From contig JAUWIX010000014.1 in the NCBI GenBank assembly GCA_030608005.1, positions 1 through 34,492 on the forward strand: a stretch of 34,492 bases of DNA. Direction: 5' to 3'. A program made the translations under genes and the position numbers. Positions 15,151 through 23,421 of the stretch are shown here, in pieces. Origin of the DNA: Dehalococcoidia bacterium. GTDB lineage: Bacteria > Chloroflexota > Dehalococcoidia > Dehalococcoidales > BS750m-G39. Positions within the stretch are counted from its first letter, which is position 1, and each line of letters opens with the position of its first letter. Below the pieces are notes generated by a model. It was given only the letters and a program-made list of their open reading frames with translations, had not been told where the DNA came from and made no database searches.

Positions 15151-17655
15151 CTAGAAGAGATCCTCCAGCTCTCGATTCCCTTCGGGCATCTGACCGTATT
15201 GAGCAATGTACTGCTGCAGGAACTCGCTCTCCCGCTTGGTAAACATCGGTTCCTCTTTATACATGAAGTAGTGAGCCTTCTCATTAACCTCCAATTGCTC
15301 CTTCAGCTCCCGGTGCAAGTTCATCGCTCCCTTGATGTAAATGATGTTCTTCTCTTCATCCAGCAGTTGATAGACTCCCTCCACCTCGGGAACCTGGCTT
15401 ACGTTCTCTGAGGTGAACTCTACCCACAGCTCCTCCTTTGGTGCCAGAATAGGCTTGGAGAGGAGAAGCCTGAGGTCACATCTAAGACAACGCTTGGCTT
15501 CATCAACTGCTTCAGATTCACTAAAGCCCAGTTCCACCTCGGCAAAGCTACTATACCGCTGCTTTGCAGGCAGGCATGGCATGGGAACCCGAAACCTATC
15601 TGCGAAACCTTCCTCACGTCCTAAGTAAGGATTGGATTCTTCAACATCAACCAGCGTCTCATCAATCTCACCGTTACCACCAAGGTATCTATCAATAGAG
15701 GTAGCTGCCTGTCGCCCGGCGGCAATTGCCTCGATAACCGAGGCTGTGCCAATTACCGCATCACCTGCAGCAAAGATGCCTGCTGTACCGGTAGCCAGTG
15801 TATTCGGGGCAACCTCCAGAGTCCGTCGCTTGGTTATCCTAATGCCACTAACCCCATCAATCAGCTCAAGTTCAGGCAGTTGACCGATGGCAAAGATAAC
15901 AGTATCAGCCGGTAAAACATGCTCCGAGCCGGCAATAGACTCAACATGAAGCTTACCTTCCTTATCAAACTGAAAGGACTTCACATCAAGGCATTCCACA
16001 CCATTAACTCGTCCATTATCGCTCACAATCCTAGTAAAAGTCTGGGAACTATGGATGGTAATACCCTCTTCTTCTCCCCAGCCAATTTCTTCAGGTGCAG
16101 CCAGCATACCCTCTCTAGGCTCAAGACAGGCTATATGGACATCGCTAGCCCCTAGCCTTAGTGCAGTTCGAGCACAGTCAAAGGCAACATTACCACCGCC
16201 AAGAACTACCACTCTGCTACCTACCTTAACCTCTTTGCCCAGGTTGACATCCCTCAGGAAGGGGATATTGACCAGCACCCCATCAAGGTCAGCCCCAGGG
16301 AGAGGCAACTTCAGGCCACGGTGAGCACCGACGGCTAGCAAAACAGCGTTGTAGCCTTCTTCTAGGAGCTTAGCTACCGATTCAACCTTGGTATTTGTTT
16401 TAATCTCAATGCCAGTGCTCTTTATCTCGTCTATCTCTTTATCCAGTACCTCCTTGGATAGACGATGCTGGGGAATGCCGACTCTCATCATACCGCCAAC
16501 CACAGGTAGGGCTTCAAAAACAACCACATTGTGCCCGAGTTTAGCCAAGTAGTATGCCGCAGTTAGCCCAGCGGGACCCGAGCCAACAATAGCTACTCTC
16601 TTGCCGGTGGATGAAGCTACTACCTTCACCTTCTGCTTCCACAGCCCCGTGTCATGCTCGGCAGCAAACCGTTTAAGAGCCCTTATTGCTATCGGTTCAT
16701 TTACTTCAGCCCGTCGGCATTTCTCCTCACAAAAGTGCAGGCAGATATGCCCCAGCACTGCTGGAAACGGAACCTTCTCCCGAATTACTGCCACTGCCTC
16801 AGCAAATCTTCCTTCTTTTATCAGGCGGACATAGCGGGGGACATCTATACCTGCGGGACAAGCACTTTGGCACAGAACCTCTTCAAATAGCTCTTTATCT
16901 ACTAGCGCACCTGTCGGGCAGACCTCAACACAAGCAGTGCAGAAGCGGCAAGCAGATTCCCTAAGTGTAGGGCTGACCGTGCCTACCATGACTCGTCCCT
17001 CTTCATCAAAGACGAAGTCGATAGCCTCTACCCCCCACACCTCCCGGCAGACCCGGATGCAGCGGGTACAACCAATACACAGGTTGTAATCTCGTTCAAA
17101 TAATGGCTCATCTTTGACCACAGGTAGGTCTTTAAACACATAACGCGGGGTCTCCTTCTTAATCCCCACATACTCAACTAACCTCTGGAACTCACAGGTG
17201 CCGAACAGGGGACAGCACCTTTCCTTCTCTGGTATGTTCATGGAGCAGGGAAATCGGGCGCAGCCTTCCTTTTGAGCACAGGCCAAGCAGGCATGGGGAT
17301 GTTCAGCCAGAAGAAACATGAGCCGGTCTTGGCGGAACTGTTGAACCTCCGGTATATCAGTGCGAACTACCATCCCTTCGTCCACTTTGGTAGAGCAAGC
17401 GCGATGGAAACCTTCACTTCCCTCAATCTGCACCACGCAAAGCTGACAGCCCTCGTACTGCAGCTCGGGCCTCTTGTTCTCTAGGCGCTTGCCATCACGG
17501 TAGACAGCCTCTGCTGGTTTTAGTTGCTCTACCGGGGGAAGGTCAGGGTGGGAACAAAGGTGAGGGATATAAATGCCTGCCTCTTGGGCGGCATCCAATA
17601 TTGTCATCCCTTCGGGCACGGTAACTTCAATCTCATCAATGCTTAAAGTAACCAC
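15151..17655 (-). CDS. bzdV: BzdV-like NAD(P)H:ferredoxin oxidoreductase (Fe-S/FAD), GIY-YIG-like tail
   Basis: The protein is 834 residues from a GTG start with a weak ribosome site. The N-terminus is a [2Fe-2S] ferredoxin-like domain (Cys34, 70, 73, 87). A His/Cys cluster region as in NuoG-type subunits follows (HPHACLACAQKEGC). Two [4Fe-4S] motifs come next (CIGCTRCIRVC and CRFCTACVEVC). The rest is a GltD-like flavoprotein part with CPAGIDVPRY, an FAD site (VAIVGSGPAGL) and an NAD(P)H site (VVVLGGGNVAFDCA). In Azoarcus, BzdV is proposed to regenerate the reduced ferredoxin that feeds benzoyl-CoA reductase, and its place as last gene of this operon fits. Odd: the last 75 residues look like a degenerate GIY-YIG domain (G760-V-Y, Y773-I-K, E809, N near the end). 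The family is certain; the partner is inferred from context. Confidence 0.85.
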   Translation of the reverse strand: MVTLSIDEIEVTVPEGMTILDAAQEAGIYIPHLCSHPDLPPVEQLKPAEAVYRDGKRLENKRPELQYEGCQLCVVQIEGSEGFHRACSTKVDEGMVVRTDIPEVQQFRQDRLMFLLAEHPHACLACAQKEGCARFPCSMNIPEKERCCPLFGTCEFQRLVEYVGIKKETPRYVFKDLPVVKDEPLFERDYNLCIGCTRCIRVCREVWGVEAIDFVFDEEGRVMVGTVSPTLRESACRFCTACVEVCPTGALVDKELFEEVLCQSACPAGIDVPRYVRLIKEGRFAEAVAVIREKVPFPAVLGHICLHFCEEKCRRAEVNEPIAIRALKRFAAEHDTGLWKQKVKVVASSTGKRVAIVGSGPAGLTAAYYLAKLGHNVVVFEALPVVGGMMRVGIPQHRLSKEVLDKEIDEIKSTGIEIKTNTKVESVAKLLEEGYNAVLLAVGAHRGLKLPLPGADLDGVLVNIPFLRDVNLGKEVKVGSRVVVLGGGNVAFDCARTALRLGASDVHIACLEPREGMLAAPEEIGWGEEEGITIHSSQTFTRIVSDNGRVNGVECLDVKSFQFDKEGKLHVESIAGSEHVLPADTVIFAIGQLPELELIDGVSGIRITKRRTLEVAPNTLATGTAGIFAAGDAVIGTASVIEAIAAGRQAATSIDRYLGGNGEIDETLVDVEESNPYLGREEGFADRFRVPMPCLPAKQRYSSFAEVELGFSESEAVDEAKRCLRCDLRLLLSKPILAPKEELWVEFTSENVSQVPEVEGVYQLLDEEKNIIYIKGAMNLHRELKEQLEVNEKAHYFMYKEEPMFTKRESEFLQQYIAQYGQMPEGNRELEDLF

Positions 17656-17691
17656 AACTGTATAGCAGGTTAAAGCTTCTAATTATATGTA

Positions 17692-18003
17692 CTACCGCCC
17701 ATATAGGAGCTTCCATCCCTCTGAGTGGGATAAGGCTCCAGATTCACAGGCAGCCACACAGGGCGGGGGTTTCTCCCCATAGCCAGGTCGGCAGGGAGCG
17801 CAGGTATACCTGAGCTTCTTACGCTCCTCGCGTCTAACCTTGACCACCGGCTCCTCCCGGAAAGGGTCATATTCGTCCTCACCTACCTCAAGGACGTTCG
17901 CTGGGCAGACCTCTACGCATTTGCCGCAGCCATCACATTTATCAGTGTCAACTGCGAGGAACCAATCACCTGACCCGTCTTTGAAACCATAATGGGCTAA
18001 CAT
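17692..18003 (-). CDS. bzdM: Ferredoxin of the benzoyl-CoA reductase (BzdM-like)
   Basis: The protein is 103 residues long. The first cluster motif is CDGCGKCVEVCP near residue 23. The second set of cysteines is irregular: CAPC, then CVAAC about 15 residues on, in place of a plain second CxxCxxC motif. It probably carries two [4Fe-4S] clusters and passes low-potential electrons from the downstream oxidoreductase to the ATPase subunits of the reductase. The start ATG overlaps the upstream stop codon by one base (TAATG), which suggests coupled translation with bzdQ. A 36-bp gap separates it from bzdV. Its position after Q matches the NOPQM order known from Azoarcus. Confidence 0.82.
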   Translation of the reverse strand: MLAHYGFKDGSGDWFLAVDTDKCDGCGKCVEVCPANVLEVGEDEYDPFREEPVVKVRREERKKLRYTCAPCRPGYGEKPPPCVAACESGALSHSEGWKLLYGR

Positions 18004-18938
18004 TATGCCTTTCTTGCGCTCTTCACCCTACCCCTCTCCAGGAGAGCCCGAGCGAAGAGAGCCGCTCCTATCCCACCAGTGATCTGGGTGTCGAAGGGAA
18101 GGCCCTTGTCACGCATCTTTGCGTCATGCCAACCCAGCTCCATAGTTGTAACCCCCAATTCCTTCTCCAGCCTCTTTACCACTCCTATGTTTTTAGCTAT
18201 ACCGCCGGTGATGGCGAATTTCTCCTCGATGCCCAGGCGGTTCAGCAGCTCCGTTATTCGGTGAGCCATGGCAGCACAATAAGCAGCCATGATGTCATTC
18301 TCGGGCACCCCTTCCTGCAATAAGGCAACGACCTCGGTTTTGGCGAATACCACGCAGGTGCTGCTTATCATTGGTGGCTCTTTCTCGATCTGGAAGGAGC
18401 GGGAGCCGATATCCCAAACGGGAATCCTGATGAGGTCAGCAAACACCTCCATCCCCCGACCAGTTCCAGCAGCGCACTTATCGTTCATCATGAACTTCAG
18501 AACCTTGCCCCTGTCATCGCAGTTGATGGCCTTGCAGTCCTGACCGCCCATGTCCATCACCGTCCTTACCTCTGGCCCATACATAAAGTTAGCTCCCCTG
18601 GCATGGCAGGCAATTTCAGTTATCGTCTGCTGTGCCATAGGGACGTTCACCCTTCCATAGCCGGTCCCGATGCAATAGTCAAGGTTATCCACCGTCATGT
18701 CGCTTCCCTCTAGTGCCATGTTCATGCACTTCCAAGCGCTGTCAGGGCTATCAGAGCCGGTACGCGTGTTGCTGTAGGCATAAAGCTCGCCATCAACCAT
18801 GACCACTGCCTGCGAGCTAACCGAACCAACATCTACCCCTGCGGTAATGATCTTCCCCTTCGACCAGTCGATGTCCGGATTTACCCAAGCGGTCTCCGGC
18901 CATCTCCAGAATTCTACTTCTTTCTTGGCCTCAACCAT
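18003..18938 (-). CDS. bzdQ: Benzoyl-CoA reductase ATPase subunit (BzdQ/BcrA-like)
   Basis: The protein is 311 residues long, in the BadF/BadG/BcrA/BcrD ASKHA ATPase family. It shows a phosphate-1 loop (AGVDVGSVSSQ, about residue 33), DMGGQDCKAI (about 129), C155 in NDKCAAGTG, C195 in SSTCVVFAKTEVV, and an adenosine motif (ITGGIAKN). The two cysteines are expected to hold a [4Fe-4S] cluster between the two ATPase subunits. ATP hydrolysis drives electrons to the ring-reducing subunits. The length matches Azoarcus BzdQ (about 300) and not the longer Thauera BcrA (about 436). The ATG follows AAAAAAGGAGGA. It sits 23 bp after bzdP. A 2-hydroxyacyl-CoA dehydratase activator is the main alternative, but those systems use a single ATPase type, and here two different ATPases sit together. 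Confidence 0.87.
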   Translation of the reverse strand: MVEAKKEVEFWRWPETAWVNPDIDWSKGKIITAGVDVGSVSSQAVVMVDGELYAYSNTRTGSDSPDSAWKCMNMALEGSDMTVDNLDYCIGTGYGRVNVPMAQQTITEIACHARGANFMYGPEVRTVMDMGGQDCKAINCDDRGKVLKFMMNDKCAAGTGRGMEVFADLIRIPVWDIGSRSFQIEKEPPMISSTCVVFAKTEVVALLQEGVPENDIMAAYCAAMAHRITELLNRLGIEEKFAITGGIAKNIGVVKRLEKELGVTTMELGWHDAKMRDKGLPFDTQITGGIGAALFARALLERGRVKSARKA

Positions 18939-18961
18939 TGCTCTTTCCTCCTTTTTTATAT

Positions 18962-19792
18962 TTAAGTCTTCCCCTCTTCAACTGTCTCTTTTTCCACAAC
19001 CCTGGCTTTCACCTCTTCCTCAAGCACTCCAGCAGCGGCAGCGGCAGCAGCACCTAAGGCACCAACAAAATCTGGGGCATCCGGCACCTTCACCTCTATA
19101 CCTATGTCCCTCTTTAAAGACTCCATAAACCCGATATTCTTAGCCACCCCGCCAATCATGACTACATCATCCTCCAGCCCCACAATGCGCGCCACGGAGC
19201 CAACCCTTCCGGCTATGGCATCATGGACGGCGCGGGCAATATCATGCTTCGGCGTCTTCTGGTGAATCAGCGATACCACCTCGGACTCTCCGAAAACAGC
19301 GCACTGGGCATTCATCGGGATGGAACGCGTGGACTGAAGTGAGAGCTTCGCCATTTCCTCCACCGGCATCTCTAGTGCCCGGGCCATGGTGTCAACGAAG
19401 GTGCCAGTGCCGGCGGCACACTTCTCGTTGATGGCAAAGTCCAGAACCTTACCCTCGGGGTTAACTTTTATTGCCCGACCCTCCTCAGCCCCGACATCAA
19501 TGATGGTCCTCGCTGAGGGAATAAGCCGAATTACCCCTCTGGCATCAGCCGTAGCATCGGGGATGACACCATCGGCGAAAGTAACCCTCTGGCCGGAACT
19601 GCCGGTAGCTACCACCCGGCTAACATCTTCCCGCTTCAGCCCGGCTTGCTTGAGTGCCTCGTTATACAACTGCTCAGCCGCCTCAGCCTTCTTGATGCCG
19701 GACGGTGCCTCCGCCTTTGCCAATATGTCGCCATTCTTGGTGATAACTGCGTGTACGTTCTTACCGCCCACATCTATTCCTGCAACTATCAT
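18962..19792 (-). CDS. bzdP: Benzoyl-CoA reductase ATPase subunit (BzdP/BcrD-like)
   Basis: The protein is 276 residues long and is the second ASKHA ATPase of the same family. It shows AGIDVGGKNVHAV at the start, DVGAEEGRAIKV in place of the GGQD motif (about 99-110), C125 in NEKCAAGTG, C164 in NAQCAVFGESEVV, and VMIGGVAKN. It should pair with the neighbouring ATPase to form the electron-activating module with a shared [4Fe-4S] cluster. The ATG follows AAGGAGGA. The gap to bzdO is 23 bp. A loop rich in alanine and a charged tail (VEKETVEEGKT) close the protein. P and Q were assigned from order and sequence character, not alignment. Confidence 0.85.
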   Translation of the reverse strand: MIVAGIDVGGKNVHAVITKNGDILAKAEAPSGIKKAEAAEQLYNEALKQAGLKREDVSRVVATGSSGQRVTFADGVIPDATADARGVIRLIPSARTIIDVGAEEGRAIKVNPEGKVLDFAINEKCAAGTGTFVDTMARALEMPVEEMAKLSLQSTRSIPMNAQCAVFGESEVVSLIHQKTPKHDIARAVHDAIAGRVGSVARIVGLEDDVVMIGGVAKNIGFMESLKRDIGIEVKVPDAPDFVGALGAAAAAAAGVLEEEVKARVVEKETVEEGKT

Positions 19793-19815
19793 CTTGTCCT
19801 CCTTTCTCTGAGTCT

Positions 19816-21135
19816 TTAATCAACCACCTTCTTGAGCCCTAAGGTCTCGGTGATGAAGAGGTTAATAAATCTCTTGGTTCGAGCCTCATCAAACTCCCTC
19901 TCATCCGCCATATTCCCTTCAAAGGTCATCACCGGCATCCCCATCTTTGCCAAAGCTATCTTCATCTCCATCTGATGCTGGGCTGTCCCCTCACAACCGC
20001 GGTTAAGGTGTATTATCCCCGCATCGCACTTCCACTGCTTGGCTATCTTGGTTACCAGGTCGTTCTTGTATTCAGCTCCGTAGAATGGGGCCCACATTAG
20101 CTTCCCCTTAAGCTCGCCCTCTGTTAGCAGCCTTAGGGCATGGTCTCGGTCCTTAATGGTTATGCCCTGCTCCTCAAGAGTGGGATAAGGCACTAGCTTG
20201 CCATTCCCATTGACCTTAAACCACCCAATGAGGGAGAAGGTGTAAAGGTGGGCTACAGAGACCACGCCGTACTTCTCCAGGTAGCGATATACCCTGAGAA
20301 AGGCCCAGGGAGGCTGGCTATCACCCAGCATCCGGCATTGCTCGTCAGCTACAGCCGCAATTTGATTGGCCACCCGGTCCTTCACCTCAGGATACAGCTC
20401 ATTCTTATAGAAGTTGGCGATATCTTTGTTTGACTTTTCCAGGGTTCCCAAGACATACAAGGAGAACATCGTCTTTTCATCCAGTGGAGCCGGGATTGCC
20501 TGGTTGAGCATACATGTCTTTGCCCAGTAGCAAGAAGAAGCATAGGTATTGTAGACATTCTGAATCAGCTTCTCATCATCCAGCTTCCTGCCGGTGGTCT
20601 TCTCCAGAAAATCAATCCCATCGTAGAGCTGTTCCACTACATAGTTTATTTGTCGCTCGCCTATTTTATCGTAAGCCCCGACTCCGACATCGAAACAGAA
20701 GAAGGGAACATCGCCACCTTCTAGTTCATCGGCTACCTGAAGCCACTTAGCGTGCGAGCAGCAGATGTGGTTCTGAAAAATGAAGTCTGCCTTAGGCCAC
20801 TCACCACCAAAGGCGAATTCGTTAAGTATTATGGAACCCCAGTAGTTGCGCAGGTAGGCGCACAAATCTCGAGCACAGCCCCACTTGCCCTCGGCTGCTT
20901 CCTGATATCTCACCTGAACTTCGGGATTGGCTCCAACGCTTGCTCCGTAGGGTTCCTCGGTAAGCCCGTGCACTTCACCCTCAAGCGCCTGAGGGATAGC
21001 ATCGAAGGTCCAGGCGCCACCTTCCCAGCGGAGAGCCCCCCGGTCATGCGCCTCCTTATAGTCCTGGTAATACTTCATCCTCAGCTCTTTAGCCTTCCCC
21101 CAACAATCTAAACCCTTGGTTTTATACTTTGCCAT
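19816..21135 (-). CDS. bzdO: Benzoyl-CoA reductase substrate-side subunit (BzdO/BcrB-like)
   Basis: The protein is 439 residues, the usual length of BcrB/BzdO in the 2-hydroxyglutaryl-CoA dehydratase D-component superfamily. Conserved cysteines are visible at about 87 and 92 (GCARDLC), 125-126 (HICCSHAK) and 381 (NRGCEGT). Together with BzdN it should form the heterodimer that binds benzoyl-CoA and reduces the ring to a dienoyl-CoA. The ATG follows AAGGGGGA. The gap from bzdN is 35 bp. The true substrate could be benzoyl-CoA, a substituted benzoyl-CoA or another aryl-CoA; sequence reading alone does not separate these. Confidence 0.87.
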   Translation of the reverse strand: MAKYKTKGLDCWGKAKELRMKYYQDYKEAHDRGALRWEGGAWTFDAIPQALEGEVHGLTEEPYGASVGANPEVQVRYQEAAEGKWGCARDLCAYLRNYWGSIILNEFAFGGEWPKADFIFQNHICCSHAKWLQVADELEGGDVPFFCFDVGVGAYDKIGERQINYVVEQLYDGIDFLEKTTGRKLDDEKLIQNVYNTYASSCYWAKTCMLNQAIPAPLDEKTMFSLYVLGTLEKSNKDIANFYKNELYPEVKDRVANQIAAVADEQCRMLGDSQPPWAFLRVYRYLEKYGVVSVAHLYTFSLIGWFKVNGNGKLVPYPTLEEQGITIKDRDHALRLLTEGELKGKLMWAPFYGAEYKNDLVTKIAKQWKCDAGIIHLNRGCEGTAQHQMEMKIALAKMGMPVMTFEGNMADEREFDEARTKRFINLFITETLGLKKVVD

Positions 21136-21170
21136 CTTTCCCCCTTAATCTAACTTAATTTAAAAAGTTT

Positions 21171-22328
21171 CTAAACAAACAATTCCTCAGCCAGTATCTG
21201 CTCAATGAATGCTTCCACCCGGATGCGGAACTGCCCCACAGGAACAGTGACTTCGAATTCAAGGAAGTAACAAGGGATGTCATTACCTTCAAGATACCGC
21301 CTCAAGCTCGGGATATCAAGCTCGTGGGGGTCACAGAATTTCTGCTGAATTAGGATTGCCCCTTGAACGCTGTAGTCTCGAGCCAGTTGCAGAATATGCG
21401 GGAAGCGGACTCTGGAGCAGTCCTCCATTCCCCAGTCCTTATTAGGACAGGGCACACGGTCGCAGTAGCGGTTGGCAATAGCCTGAAGTCGGTCATTGTC
21501 CGGAATGACTTCATTCCAGAAGTACCTCGAGCCGGTGCAGTGGTCGTCAATGACGAAGGTGCCTCCTATCGATTCTACCATCTCCATAAACGGTCGGTCA
21601 TCGTTCTCACTGCCAACAATCATCAGCCGGACTCCCGGGTCTCGGTCAAGCTTCCGCTTGGGAAGTGCTTCAAGGAGCTGCTTTAATAGCTCATTATGCT
21701 CTCTCTTATCCATAAGCTGGCTTGCCCAGACCATCGTCATCGCTTCAGTACCAGTGATAGGCGGGTTATCCTCCTTACGGAATTCATAAACCTGCTTCAT
21801 CAGGCGCCGGTTGGTATTCATGATGTCTATGCCCCTGTCCAGGTCTTCGTCAGTGATAGTTTTGCCAGTCCATTCTTCCAGCGCCTTCTTGAACTCAGCC
21901 AGCTCTCCTCTTAGGAATTTCTTGGCTCTGGGGCTACGCACAGCATTGGGCATAACGAACCAGTAACTCCACGGGGTTGGTACATGGATTACCCAGGCAC
22001 CAAAGGTCTGGCGCATATGCAGGCAGGTGTTTGCTTCTATTAGTCCGTCTAGGTAGCCGTTATACTTTCCCTTCAGCGCTTGGTTCAGGCAGTCGCGACA
22101 GAAAGGACACCACATGTCAAATATGTGCGGTGTGGCCAAGCTGGGAGGTTCATGGCCACCTAGTATCCGAACCGGAAGGATATCCGCCGCATATAGAACT
22201 TCCTCCGGGACATAGGTGCACATGCCACCAACTACCTTCCCCCCGGTTCTCCGCTTCCAGTCCTTGGCATATTCGTGCCGCAATTCCCAGACGTCGTTAA
22301 ACTGTTTCAGTATTTCTTGCGCTTCCAT
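21171..22328 (-). CDS. bzdN: Benzoyl-CoA reductase subunit (BzdN/BcrC-like)
   Basis: The protein is 385 residues, the typical length of BcrC/BzdN. It shows GGMCTYVPEEVLYAADILP (Cys37), WCPFCRDCLNQ (Cys74, 77, 80) and DDHCTGSRYFW, patterns of the BcrC/HgdB superfamily. It pairs with BzdO as the ring-reducing heterodimer with Fe-S clusters. It is the second gene of the operon, 15 bp after the paaX-like regulator stop, with an excellent AGGAGGAG site. A 2-hydroxyacyl-CoA dehydratase is the alternative, but the complete N-O-P-Q-M-V order favours an ATP-dependent aryl-CoA reductase. Confidence 0.88.
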   Translation of the reverse strand: MEAQEILKQFNDVWELRHEYAKDWKRRTGGKVVGGMCTYVPEEVLYAADILPVRILGGHEPPSLATPHIFDMWCPFCRDCLNQALKGKYNGYLDGLIEANTCLHMRQTFGAWVIHVPTPWSYWFVMPNAVRSPRAKKFLRGELAEFKKALEEWTGKTITDEDLDRGIDIMNTNRRLMKQVYEFRKEDNPPITGTEAMTMVWASQLMDKREHNELLKQLLEALPKRKLDRDPGVRLMIVGSENDDRPFMEMVESIGGTFVIDDHCTGSRYFWNEVIPDNDRLQAIANRYCDRVPCPNKDWGMEDCSRVRFPHILQLARDYSVQGAILIQQKFCDPHELDIPSLRRYLEGNDIPCYFLEFEVTVPVGQFRIRVEAFIEQILAEELFV

Positions 22329-22343
22329 TCTCTCCTCCTATTA

Positions 22344-23204
22344 TTAATTGTTAGAAATTCCTGAGTTAGTCAATGGTAACCCCTGGTACTCCCTCATTAC
22401 CGAATCAAAATACTGGTTAGCCCTATCGGCAAGCAGGTCGTGGTATTGATGGAATAAGGCTGCAGCTTGGGGGCGCAACCAATTCTGGGGCAGAAGCTCC
22501 TCAGGCAAATCAGGGTCAAAGAAGGGCAACCTTCGGTATTCGTGAATTAGACCAAATCTTTCCACAAAGCACTCGCTGGGTTCGATGAGCTTACCAGCTT
22601 GGAGACGCTTTAGGTGGTCTCGTAACTTGGGACGGTATTTGGCTAGGAAATTGGCGTACTTTTCATGTATTGTACTTAGGTCCCAGCACCGGGACACTAT
22701 CTTTTTAGGGTCGGTGAAACCCTGGTGTTTGGCATGGAAGATTTGGACGTGCTCCTTAATTTCAAGCCTTTCCACTAAATCCTCAACTTCTTTAGCTAGG
22801 TCGTAGGGTGAGATCCAGGTAGCCTCGCTTAGGGCACCGTATCCCATCCAACCTAGCTCAAGCCGTAGCCTATCCCTGGCCTGCCGTCTTTGTTCAGGAA
22901 TGGAGTAGGTAACGACGTTCCAGGTACCGTCCCAATGAGTGTTCTTTCGCTGGAAGATACGCTGTGCCCCTTTGGTCAGTAAACTGCGGCCATCCTCCGT
23001 TAGCGAATAGTAACTCCTCCTGCCAACCCGTCTTACTTTCAATAGGTGTGCACGGCACATCCTCGATACCGCTGACCTTATGGCCTGTTCCGACAGACCC
23101 AAATTGTTGAGCAGCTTTACCAGACTACCAATCCCGATTTCCCCCCCGGGCTGGAGGGCATAATCACCATAAAGCGTAAGCAGAGCTGGTTGTGGATGAA
23201 GCAT
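22344..23204 (-). CDS. PaaX-family transcriptional regulator
   Basis: The protein is 286 residues long. The N-terminal winged-helix region (LTLYGDYAL...SEQAIRSAVSRMCRAHLL, about 8-60) and the central TWNVVTYSIPEQRR...LGWMGYGALSEATWISPYD stretch are characteristic of the PaaX repressor family, which binds phenylacetyl-CoA in E. coli. Here it is the first gene of a benzoyl-CoA reductase operon, so it probably senses an aryl-CoA and represses its own operon. The known Azoarcus regulator of bzd genes is BzdR, a different family, so this pairing is unusual. The ATG at 23204 follows a weak GAGG. The operon promoter and a palindrome lie just upstream. Confidence 0.85.
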   Translation of the reverse strand: MLHPQPALLTLYGDYALQPGGEIGIGSLVKLLNNLGLSEQAIRSAVSRMCRAHLLKVRRVGRRSYYSLTEDGRSLLTKGAQRIFQRKNTHWDGTWNVVTYSIPEQRRQARDRLRLELGWMGYGALSEATWISPYDLAKEVEDLVERLEIKEHVQIFHAKHQGFTDPKKIVSRCWDLSTIHEKYANFLAKYRPKLRDHLKRLQAGKLIEPSECFVERFGLIHEYRRLPFFDPDLPEELLPQNWLRPQAAALFHQYHDLLADRANQYFDSVMREYQGLPLTNSGISNN

Positions 23205-23230
23205 GTCCTCAGTATGTCACCGATTTTATA

Positions 23231-23284
23231 TAGCGTTAATTCTACGCTACAGGAAATTTTACCACACACCAACTACCTTGTCAA
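23231..23284 (-). promoter_or_regulatory. Operon promoter with candidate PaaX operator
   Basis: Reading the minus strand, TTGACA (23284-23279), 17 bases, then TAAAAT (23261-23256) form a near-consensus sigma-70 promoter. Right after the -10 box, at the expected transcription start, lies a perfect inverted repeat TAGCGT-7 nt-ACGCTA (23231-23249). A repressor bound there would block initiation, so it is a candidate operator for the regulator encoded next. The remaining gap to 23421 shows no other clear signal. Confidence 0.72.
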
Positions 23285-23421
23285 CCCCCAGTCTCTTCTA
23301 ACACAATTTGCTAACCGGGTTGCCTGAAGCCCTTTTATCCAGGCTTATTTCTCAATTAGAATAGAGTTACCACTTGCCATGATTTTAGAAGATTGCGCTC
23401 AAAGTCTCTAAACCCCATCGG

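Noticed and set aside
14989-15411. 140-residue plus-strand ORF
   Set aside because: It spans the end of the cohesin gene and the antisense of the oxidoreductase, both of which have clear domains; it is a shadow.
18003-22328. 2-hydroxyacyl-CoA dehydratase with activator
   Set aside because: Two different ATPase subunits, a dedicated ferredoxin and the N-O-P-Q-M-V order fit an ATP-dependent aryl-CoA reductase better; the phylogeny was not run.
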